5,388 nucleotides of DNA, from positions 1 through 5,388 of the forward strand of contig JASIJX010000383.1 in the NCBI GenBank assembly GCA_030049955.1, in the 5' to 3' direction. Each line of letters opens with the position of its first letter. The first letter of the stretch is position 1. Positions 1 to 4,947 of this stretch are shown in pieces. The notes under the pieces were generated by a model. It had not been told where the DNA came from and searched no databases. It worked only from the letters and a program-made list of their open reading frames with translations. A program made the translations under genes and the position numbers. This DNA comes from Acidobacteriaceae bacterium. GTDB lineage: Bacteria; Acidobacteriota; Terriglobia; Terriglobales; Acidobacteriaceae.

Positions 1-580
1 CGTAGCGCTCTGCGGCCGCGGCGGATTCGAGCGCGCTGACGACCATCGCTTCCATCATTACGTCACGGGCGGGCTGAGGGTCGGGACGCTTGTTGTTCTG
101 GTCCATCATTCTGGTCAGAAGAGACTGATCCAGCGAGCCCCAGTTCACGCCGATGCGCACGGGCTTGTGGTTCTCGACCGCGCACTCGACCATGGTGCGG
201 AAGTTGTCGTCGTCTTTGCGGCCGATGGAAACATTGCCGGGATTGATGCGGTACTTGGCCAGGGCGCGGGCCGCGGCGGGATACTTCTTGAGCAGAATGT
301 GGCCGTTGTAGTGGAAATCGCCGACGATGGGTGCGCGGATGCCGCGCTTGTCGAGGCCTTCGACGATGTAGGGAACTGCCGCCGCGGCATCCTCGTTGTT
401 TACCGTCACGCGCACCAGCTCAGAGCCGGCAAGGGCGAGGGCCGCTACCTGTTCGATGGTGCTCTCCGCGTCGGCCGTGTCGGTGTTGGTCATCGACTGC
501 ACAACAACCGGAACTTCCCAGCCCACGCGAACGTGGCCGATCCTGACCGTCGGGGTCTCCCTGCGCTGTATCTCCGCCAT
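1..580 (-). CDS. ispG: 4-hydroxy-3-methylbut-2-enyl diphosphate synthase (IspG/GcpE), N-terminal part, truncated by window edge
   Basis: IspG carries out the penultimate step of the MEP isoprenoid pathway in the cytoplasm. It reductively opens methylerythritol cyclodiphosphate to HMBPP using a [4Fe-4S] cluster. The visible 193 residues carry hallmark N-terminal TIM-barrel motifs: VQSMTNTDT (27-35), [11 protein letters not shown] (52-62), GDFHYNGH (87-94), YRINPGN (110-116) and [11 protein letters not shown] (141-151). The cluster-binding cysteines lie in the C-terminal part of the family and are outside the window, so an intact gene cannot be confirmed. The ATG at 578-580 is chosen because an in-frame TAA stands four codons upstream (590-592) and the family motifs begin soon after it. 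No clear Shine-Dalgarno sequence precedes it. A hypothetical membrane gene on the same strand ends 24 bases upstream, so the two could share a transcript. Identity is firm; regulation is inference. Confidence 0.96.
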   Translation of the reverse strand, partial: MAEIQRRETPTVRIGHVRVGWEVPVVVQSMTNTDTADAESTIEQVAALALAGSELVRVTVNNEDAAAAVPYIVEGLDKRGIRAPIVGDFHYNGHILLKKYPAAARALAKYRINPGNVSIGRKDDDNFRTMVECAVENHKPVRIGVNWGSLDQSLLTRMMDQNNKRPDPQPARDVMMEAMVVSALESAAAAERY

Positions 581-586
581 AGCTAT

Positions 587-592
587 AGTTTA
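587..592 (-). promoter_or_regulatory. Possible -10 hexamer immediately upstream of ispG
   Basis: On the minus strand TAAACT (4 of 6 to TATAAT) ends six bases before the ispG ATG, where a Shine-Dalgarno sequence would be expected but is absent. If used, it would put the transcript start at or next to the start codon (leaderless mRNA). No good -35 match is seen at normal spacing. The TAA inside this hexamer is also the in-frame stop that bounds the ispG reading frame, so the match may be chance. Confidence 0.25.
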
Positions 593-604
593 CCCGGAAT
601 GTCT

Positions 605-1342
605 CTACACGGTGATCGGATCGGGCCCCTCTACCGCATAAGGGTGGACAACTGAAACGACCTCCTCTTTGAGCCCGCCCTGCATCCTCAGGTGGAGGGT
701 CCAAGTAGAGCCCAACCGGGATCTGAACTTGCAAACAGCCGGATGCGTTTGCATAGTGATCAAATCGAGCGAACATCGAAACATTGTTCCGGCTCTCACA
801 ATTTCATAACGAACGGACGCGCTCCCGACTGTGGGGCCGATGATCTCAAGGTCGATCGCATCGCCGCCTCCATTGTTTGTGATTTCTACGCTTGCCCCGT
901 TTGTAAGAGAATAGGCGCCAGTTATGACGAAATGTGGACGCATCGCATCATCCTCTGCCACCAATCGCTGGTAAGCAGCGATTTCGCGAAGCCGATCGAT
1001 TCGCTGTTGTTGCTGGAAGCGCTTCTGCTCTTCTTCGAATTGGAACCTCGAAAGCTTAATTTGTTCTCTAGCTGCCTCGGCTTGTGCAATGGCCGCATCA
1101 GCCTCACGGTCGGCTGCGATTGCTTGTCTTTGCGACGATTGAGCAGACTGAATTGCAGCCACCGTCGCGAGACTAGCGAACAGCAACGTTGGTAGGCCGA
1201 TAATTATGGCCACAGCCGCCCCAGTTGCCGTGCTGTTTTGAGGATCGCTGAGCCAGCGCCACCGCCAGACGACAGCGAGGGTCGCTAAACCAAGGAGAAA
1301 CGCCAAGCATAGGCACACGACTACAATCTGTCGCAGTTTCAT
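605..1342 (-). CDS. Hypothetical membrane-anchored coiled-coil protein (245 aa)
   Basis: I do not recognise this family. Residues 5-26 form a hydrophobic segment ending in an aromatic/basic stretch (WRWRW, 26-30), and residues 41-63 form a second one, consistent with a two-pass membrane anchor. Residues 64-128 are rich in Gln, Ala, Glu and Arg with few breaks, typical of a long helix or coiled coil. Residues 136-233 alternate hydrophobic and polar residues around an ITNNGGGDAIDLEI stretch (154-167), suggesting a beta-sandwich-like soluble domain. The ATG at 1340-1342 has GAGG only two bases upstream, an unusually short spacing, and an in-frame TAG lies a few codons earlier, so no longer start exists. 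Sample lines are about 47-57% GC against roughly 70% in sampled lines of hemE and the proline dehydrogenase gene, suggesting later acquisition. It ends 24 bases before ispG. The reading frame is long and intact with coherent protein features, so I believe it is real; its function is unknown. Confidence 0.8.
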   Translation of the reverse strand: MKLRQIVVVCLCLAFLLGLATLAVVWRWRWLSDPQNSTATGAAVAIIIGLPTLLFASLATVAAIQSAQSSQRQAIAADREADAAIAQAEAAREQIKLSRFQFEEEQKRFQQQQRIDRLREIAAYQRLVAEDDAMRPHFVITGAYSLTNGASVEITNNGGGDAIDLEIIGPTVGSASVRYEIVRAGTMFRCSLDLITMQTHPAVCKFRSRLGSTWTLHLRMQGGLKEEVVSVVHPYAVEGPDPITV

Positions 1343-1399
1343 TACCTCAAAATAGCACTAGGGTCTCGTGGGGATTCTGACTGGAACTGGTTACAGGCG

Positions 1400-1427
1400 C
1401 TTGTACCGGCCCGCTCGCTAAAATCAA
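1400..1427 (-). promoter_or_regulatory. Candidate promoter for the membrane-anchored hypothetical gene
   Basis: On the minus strand TTGATT (1427-1422; 4 of 6 to TTGACA) is followed after 16 bases by TACAAG (1405-1400; 4 of 6 to TATAAT). It points towards the gene starting at 1342 and would leave a leader of about 50 bases. It overlaps the upstream region and first codon of the divergent hemE. An alternative is the TG-extended -10-like element TGCTATTTT (1357-1349), which ends six bases before the ATG. Both calls rest on hexamer matching alone. Confidence 0.25.
1419..1424 (+). promoter_or_regulatory. Possible -10 hexamer just upstream of hemE
   Basis: TAAAAT matches TATAAT at five of six positions and ends seven bases before the hemE ATG. 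There is no purine-rich Shine-Dalgarno sequence between it and the ATG. If functional it would give a leaderless or nearly leaderless hemEH transcript. No -35 hexamer is visible at 16-18 bases: TTGTAC at 1401 is too close (12 bases) and TTACAG at 1391 too far (22 bases). Confidence 0.35.
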
Positions 1428-1431
1428 CCAT

Positions 1432-2538
1432 ATGACATCCGTCGAAAAAAGAGCTGCCGGAGGCGAAAACATCGCTGAGAACCTCGGCGATACCGTTCTC
1501 CAGGGCAGCCGTTTTCTGCGTGCCTGCCTGCGCAAGCCCGTGGATCGCACGCCGGTGTGGTTTCTGCGCCAGGCCGGCCGTTACATGCAGGAGTACCGCG
1601 AAGTTCGCAAGCACCACACGCTGGTTGAAATCTGCAAGCAGCCCGAACTGGCCGCCGAGGTCACCATCACCGCGGCCGAAAAGCTCGGCGTGGACGCGGC
1701 CATCATCTTTGCCGATCTGCTTTTGCCCCTTGAGCCGATGGGCCTCGACTTCGAATTCCAGGCAGGCGAAGGTCCGGTGGTTCACCATCCCGTGCGCACG
1801 GCGGACGATGTGCGCCTGCTGCGCACCGATCGCGCGCAGGATCTCGACTACGTGGCCCGCGCCATCCAGAAGGTCGCCGCGCACTTCCGCGAGCGCAGCG
1901 GCATCATCGGCTTCTGCGGCGCGCCGTACACCCTGGCCAGCTACATGATCGAAGGCGGCGGCTCGCGCAATTACATCGAGACCAAGAAGCTGATGTACGG
2001 CAACCCCATTGCATGGAGCAGCCTTTTGGACAAGATTGTTGCCGTGCTGACTGAATACTGTAGCTTGCAGGTGCAGGCCGGCGCGGAAGTCATTCAGATC
2101 TTTGATAGCTGGGCCGGGTCGCTCTCGCTCTCCGACTATCGCGAGTACGCCTTTGCCGCCGCGCAGCGGCTGGTTCGCGCCGTGCAGCAGATGGGCGTTC
2201 CCGTCATCTACTTCGGCGTGGAAACCGCCGGCCTGCTCGGCGCCATGGCTGCTACCGGAGCGGACGTCATCGGACTCGACTGGCGGCAGCCGCTCGACGA
2301 GGGATGGCGCGCGGTTGGTTACGGCCACGCCGTGCAGGGCAATCTCGATCCCATCACGCTCTTCGCCCCGCGCGAAATCCTCGAGGCCCGCGTGAATGAA
2401 ATTCTGCGCGCTGCCGGAGGCCGCGCCGGCCACATCTTCAACCTCGGCCATGGCATCGTTCCCGGAACGCCGGTAGAAAACGTGCAAGCCGTAGTGAAGA
2501 TGGTTCACGCGTTCCGGCTGGAGGAAGCGCGTGCGTAA
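1432..2538 (+). CDS. hemE: Uroporphyrinogen decarboxylase
   Basis: This cytoplasmic enzyme removes the four acetate carboxyl groups of uroporphyrinogen III to give coproporphyrinogen III, the first step committed to heme rather than siroheme or cobalamin. The 368 residues are close to the usual family length. They carry the N-terminal signature PVWFLRQAGRYMQEYR (41-56) with the two substrate-binding arginines Arg46 and Arg50. Asp95 in FADLLLPLEPMG is the expected pyrrole-binding aspartate. Also present are GFCGAPYTLASYMIEGG (160-176), FDSWAG (224-229), QGNLDP (302-307) and FNLGHG (336-341) with His340. Family similarity begins near residue 27, so the first 26 residues are a non-conserved tail. 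The ATG at 1432 is the only usual start codon after an in-frame TGA at 1378, and it lacks a Shine-Dalgarno sequence. The 3' end overlaps hemH by 8 bases, indicating an operon with coupled translation. Confidence 0.97.
   Translation: MTSVEKRAAGGENIAENLGDTVLQGSRFLRACLRKPVDRTPVWFLRQAGRYMQEYREVRKHHTLVEICKQPELAAEVTITAAEKLGVDAAIIFADLLLPLEPMGLDFEFQAGEGPVVHHPVRTADDVRLLRTDRAQDLDYVARAIQKVAAHFRERSGIIGFCGAPYTLASYMIEGGGSRNYIETKKLMYGNPIAWSSLLDKIVAVLTEYCSLQVQAGAEVIQIFDSWAGSLSLSDYREYAFAAAQRLVRAVQQMGVPVIYFGVETAGLLGAMAATGADVIGLDWRQPLDEGWRAVGYGHAVQGNLDPITLFAPREILEARVNEILRAAGGRAGHIFNLGHGIVPGTPVENVQAVVKMVHAFRLEEARA
2520..2525 (+). promoter_or_regulatory. Ribosome binding site for hemH, inside the end of hemE
   Basis: GGAGGA lies five bases before the GTG at 2531, within the last codons of hemE. 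This strong match decides the GTG start of hemH. Its position means ribosomes terminating on hemE can reinitiate on hemH. Confidence 0.8.
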
Positions 2539-3511
2539 ACAAGCGGTTCTGCTGCTGGCGCATGGTACGCCCGAGTCCGTGGACCAGATCCCCGAATACC
2601 TGCGCAACGTGACCAGCGGCCGTTTCGTTCCGCCGGCCGTTGTCGAAGAGATTCAGCATCGCTACTCCCTCATCGGCAAGAGCCCGCTGACTGAAATCAC
2701 CTTCGAGCAGGCGCGGCTGGTAGAAGAGGAATTGGCCATTGCCGGCACGCCCGTGCCGGTCTACGTCGGCATGCGTAACTGGCGACCGTACATTCCCGAT
2801 GTGGTAAAGAAAATGCGCGCCGATGGCATCGAAGAAGCCGCCGTCATCTGCATGGCGCCGCAGAACTCCCGCACCAGCGTGGGCCTTTACCGCCGCGCCG
2901 TTGAAGCCGAAGCCGGCGGCTTGCGCATCGACTTTACCGAAGCCTGGGCGCAGAATCCGCTGCTCGCCGACGCCTTTGCCGAGCGGCTGCGCCCAGCCCT
3001 CAAAAAGCTCTCAGCCGAATCGGGCCAACCCGTCCCAGTGCTCTTTACCGCCCATAGCGTTCCCACGCGCACGGTGCAGCCGCCCCAGGGCGATGAGTCT
3101 GGAAGCGAATCTGGCCCGCGGCTCTGGCCCGGCACCGGCGCCGACCCCTATGCCGACGAAGCGCGGCAAACCGCCGAACTGGTTGCTGCGCGCACGCCAG
3201 AGATTCCCCGCTGGTGGTTCGCATTCCAAAGCCAGGGAGCAAGCGGAGGTCCGTGGATCGGCCCCACCGTCGAGGAGACGCTTGAGGAGATGGCTGCCGC
3301 CGGTGCCCGCTGGCTTGTCCTGCAGCCGATCGGCTTTCTATGCGACCACGTTGAGATCCTGTTCGACGTAGACCAGCACTTTCGTAACTACGCCGCAAAG
3401 CTGGGAATTCGGCTGGAGCGGCCGGAATCTCTTAACGCTTCTCCCATTTTGGCCCAGGCAGTGGCCGGAGTGGCAAGTCAGGGACTTGCGCGACTCGCCA
3501 AATTCCGATAA
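2531..3511 (+). CDS. hemH: Ferrochelatase
   Basis: Ferrochelatase inserts Fe2+ into a porphyrin at the end of heme synthesis. The 326 residues include LLLAHGTPES (7-16), YSLIGKSPL (45-53), YVGMRNWRP (78-86), the metal-site motif LFTAHSVP (171-178) with catalytic His175, WWFAFQSQG (228-236), PWIGPTVEE (241-249) and PIGFLCDHVEILFDVD (266-281) with the acidic catalytic residue Glu275. All expected active-site residues are present. The GTG start overlaps hemE by 8 bases and has a strong ribosome binding site. Between AHSVP and the conserved DPY (205-207) there are 26 residues, against about seven in Bacillus subtilis HemH as I recall it. The extra part is Gly/Ser/Pro/Glu-rich and contains a repeated ESG. 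I cannot tell from sequence whether the substrate is protoporphyrin IX or coproporphyrin III (which would make it CpfC). No oxidase gene follows, unlike in Bacillus hemEHY. Confidence 0.95.
   Translation: MRKQAVLLLAHGTPESVDQIPEYLRNVTSGRFVPPAVVEEIQHRYSLIGKSPLTEITFEQARLVEEELAIAGTPVPVYVGMRNWRPYIPDVVKKMRADGIEEAAVICMAPQNSRTSVGLYRRAVEAEAGGLRIDFTEAWAQNPLLADAFAERLRPALKKLSAESGQPVPVLFTAHSVPTRTVQPPQGDESGSESGPRLWPGTGADPYADEARQTAELVAARTPEIPRWWFAFQSQGASGGPWIGPTVEETLEEMAAAGARWLVLQPIGFLCDHVEILFDVDQHFRNYAAKLGIRLERPESLNASPILAQAVAGVASQGLARLAKFR
3473..3489 (+). other. Perfect 7-bp hairpin at the 3' end of hemH
   Basis: GCAAGTC and GACTTGC pair perfectly around a three-base loop, 22 bases before the end of the hemH stop codon. 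No run of T follows, so it is not a classical intrinsic terminator. It could slow the end of the hemEH transcript or protect it from 3' exonucleases, or simply be a coding coincidence. Confidence 0.3.
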
Positions 3512-3555
3512 GCATAACTGAAGCAATAGCTCTTTCCCAGGCTTCGTTTGCTAGA

Positions 3556-3576
3556 CAATCGATTGACCGGGCCCGG
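3556..3576. promoter_or_regulatory. Two abutting 10-bp palindromes upstream of the zinc-ribbon gene; possible operator or promoter region
   Basis: CAATCGATTG (3556-3565) and CCGGGCCCGG (3567-3576) are both perfect palindromes separated by one base, in the 146-base gap between hemH and the zinc-ribbon gene. They flank and overlap TTGACC (3563-3568), a 5-of-6 match to the -35 consensus. A weak AATAGA follows 17 bases later (3586-3591). This would be a reasonable place for a regulated promoter about 70 bases upstream of the GTG at 3658. The rest of the gap shows nothing else I can name, and the promoter reading is weak because of the poor -10. Confidence 0.3.
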
Positions 3577-3643
3577 CACACACCGAATAGACCCGAAAAT
3601 CCGGCGTGTCTCGGATCCAACTTATCGAGCGGGCCAAGAACTT

Positions 3644-3648
3644 GAGGA
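3644..3648 (+). promoter_or_regulatory. Ribosome binding site for the zinc-ribbon gene
   Basis: GAGGA stands nine bases before the GTG at 3658. It supports that start over the ATG at 3703, which sits 15 codons later, directly before the first zinc ligand. Confidence 0.55.
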
Positions 3649-3657
3649 ATCCTGTAA

Positions 3658-3882
3658 GTGCCTTCTGAAAGCCAAAGTAACCTGGGCCCTGCGACCGCAG
3701 ATATGCAGTGCCCCAAGTGCAGCAGTGAGCGAGTGCGGCGTATCGAACGCAAGGGCATTCTTGAAAGAAGCCTTCTTAAGCTCTTCGGTTATTTCCCGTG
3801 GCGTTGCGCTACCTGCCGAAAAAAGTTCTTCCTCAGGCGCCGCAGCCGGGAAGGCAATAGGCCAAAGGAATATGCGGGCTGA
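3658..3882 (+). CDS. Small basic zinc-ribbon protein, function unknown
   Basis: The 74-residue product carries two CxxC pairs, CPKC (18-21) and CATC (50-53), separated by 28 residues, which together would bind one structural Zn2+ as a zinc ribbon. The intervening segment is strongly basic and then hydrophobic (RRIERKGILERSLLKLFGYFPWRC), and the tail after the second pair (KKFFLRRRSRE) is again Arg/Lys-rich. This fits nucleic-acid contact or association with acidic membrane lipids, but neither is shown. I recall short proteins of this CPxC...RRG..ER....PFRC..C..RFF type in Acidobacteriota, without assigned function. A GTG start is preferred because of the GAGGA upstream; an ATG at 3703 would give a 59-residue product beginning two codons before the first ligand cysteine. 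The sampled GC is nearer 52%, lower than the flanking enzymes. It ends 20 bases from the convergent proline dehydrogenase gene with no visible terminator between them. Confidence 0.75.
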   Translation: MPSESQSNLGPATADMQCPKCSSERVRRIERKGILERSLLKLFGYFPWRCATCRKKFFLRRRSREGNRPKEYAG

Positions 3883-3902
3883 AGCGTCAGTCTTTGCCGT
3901 GT

Positions 3903-4826
3903 TCAGCGAAACAGGTTCCGGGCAAGGAAGACCACATTTGCGGGCCGCTCCGCCAGGCGCCTCATGAAGTACGGGTACCATTCCGTGCCGAAGGGCACAT
4001 ACACGCGCACCCCGTACCCCTCCTGAACCAGACGTCGCTGCAGGTCGCGGCGTACTCCGTAGAGCATCTGGAATTCGAACCGGCCTGGCTCGATTCCGTG
4101 GCGAACGGCAAACTGCCTGGTCGCCGCAATCATGTTCTCGTCGTGCGTGGCGATCGCGTGATGCATGGGGCTTTCGAGCAGCATGCCGGCCAGCCGGACG
4201 AAGTTCCGGTCGACGTCGGACTTGCGAGGGAACGCGACCTCGGGCGGCTCGTTATACGCGCCCTTGCAGAGCCGCACCCGGATGCCGTCGACGAGCAGTT
4301 GCTCGATATCGGATTGCGACCGATAGAGGTACGCCTGAATAACCGCTCCGATCGCGTCCCGCAGGCCGGCGCGGGCGTGGACCCGCCGCACAATATCGAG
4401 CGTCACCTGCGTAAGGCGCGAATCCTCCATATCCACGCGAACAAAGTTGCCCGTGGCGTGCGCGCGCTGTGCCAGGTTGTTGGCGACCTCTTCAGCCAGT
4501 TCCGGCGAAAGCTCGAGGCCCATATGCGTCAGCTTGATGCTGATATTGGCGTTCAGACGCCGCCTGGCGATCTCATCCAGAAGCCGGTGGTAAACGTCGG
4601 CGGCGCGATGCGCCTCAACGGATGTGGTCACGCTCTCGCCCAGTGAATCGAGGGTGACGGCAATGCCCTGGCGGTTGACCGCTTCGGCAACCTGCAGCGC
4701 ATCTTCCACAGTGGTGCCGGCGATGAAACGCGAGCTCAGCCTCGCCCCCATTCGGGAGCGCTCGAGAAAACGGCGAAGAGGACGATTGCGTGAAAGAGCA
4801 ATGAACGCAGATCGAAAAATGGCCAT
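3903..4826 (-). CDS. Monofunctional proline dehydrogenase (FAD-dependent)
   Basis: This enzyme oxidises L-proline to delta-1-pyrroline-5-carboxylate, passing electrons through FAD to the quinone pool, normally at the inner face of the membrane. The 307 residues match the single-domain bacterial class rather than the large bifunctional PutA. The barrel motifs are SIKLT (96-100, Lys98), RVDMEDS (130-136, Asp132), VIQAYLYRSQSD (162-173, Tyr166), RLCKGAYNE (185-193), ATHDEN (226-231), FEFQMLYG (250-257), and the C-terminal helix WYPYFMRRLAERPAN (283-297). In that helix Arg289, Arg290 and Glu293 correspond to the PutA residues that grip the proline carboxylate and order the site; Tyr276 also fits. 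The ATG at 4824-4826 has a moderate GGTGG nine bases upstream. No pyrroline-5-carboxylate dehydrogenase gene is adjacent within the window, so the second step must be encoded elsewhere. It lies 121 bases downstream of the glycosidase gene on the same strand. Confidence 0.95.
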   Translation of the reverse strand: MAIFRSAFIALSRNRPLRRFLERSRMGARLSSRFIAGTTVEDALQVAEAVNRQGIAVTLDSLGESVTTSVEAHRAADVYHRLLDEIARRRLNANISIKLTHMGLELSPELAEEVANNLAQRAHATGNFVRVDMEDSRLTQVTLDIVRRVHARAGLRDAIGAVIQAYLYRSQSDIEQLLVDGIRVRLCKGAYNEPPEVAFPRKSDVDRNFVRLAGMLLESPMHHAIATHDENMIAATRQFAVRHGIEPGRFEFQMLYGVRRDLQRRLVQEGYGVRVYVPFGTEWYPYFMRRLAERPANVVFLARNLFR

Positions 4827-4889
4827 CGAGCGATTCCACCGGAAAGCGCAGGGGAGGGCCGTCCGGACTATTCAGTTTCGCATAGCGCA

Positions 4890-4918
4890 GACGAACGGGT
4901 CTGGGGTAACCGTCCGTC
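4890..4918 (-). other. RNA hairpin in the spacer between the glycosidase and proline dehydrogenase genes
   Basis: Read on the minus strand, GACGGACGG (4918-4910) pairs over nine positions with CCGTTCGTC (4898-4890) around an 11-base loop, with one G-U wobble. On the plus strand the wobble becomes an A-C mismatch, so the structure is best as RNA made in the direction of the two flanking genes. No U-run follows, so it is not a standard intrinsic terminator. It could end or protect the upstream mRNA, or be a leader element of the proline dehydrogenase gene. The rest of the 121-base spacer shows only a palindrome GTCCGGAC (4861-4868) and an isolated TATAAT on the plus strand (4936-4941). Confidence 0.35.
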
Positions 4919-4947
4919 ATCATTGGCTGCCGCGATATAATCCAGGC

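Noticed and set aside
579..586. ATAGCTAT palindrome over the ispG start codon as an operator
   Set aside because: Eight-base palindromes are expected many times in a window this long, and nothing else supports a binding site.
167..655. 162-residue plus-strand open frame opposite ispG
   Set aside because: It is antisense to clearly conserved ispG sequence and has no recognisable domain or good ribosome binding site.
1342..2607. 421-residue open frame on the minus strand across hemE
   Set aside because: It is wholly antisense to hemE and its protein shows no family motif. It is a typical GC-rich shadow of a gene with strong third-position G/C bias.
3520..3546. GAAGC...GCTTC inverted repeat after hemH as an intrinsic terminator
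   Set aside because: Only five or six base pairs around a 16-base loop, with no following T-run. Too weak to call.
3548..3967. 139-residue plus-strand frame and 119-residue minus-strand frame (3622-3981) over the zinc-ribbon gene
   Set aside because: The competing frame with two CxxC pairs and a proper ribosome binding site explains the region better. The others show no motifs and overlap the proline dehydrogenase end.
3894..4646. 250-residue plus-strand open frame opposite proline dehydrogenase
   Set aside because: The minus-strand frame has every proline dehydrogenase motif. The plus-strand product is unremarkable and starts within the other gene's end.
4936..4941. Perfect TATAAT on the plus strand between the glycosidase and proline dehydrogenase genes
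   Set aside because: There is no -35 match at 16-18 bases, and it would drive only antisense transcription into the glycosidase gene. Probably chance in a short AT-rich patch.
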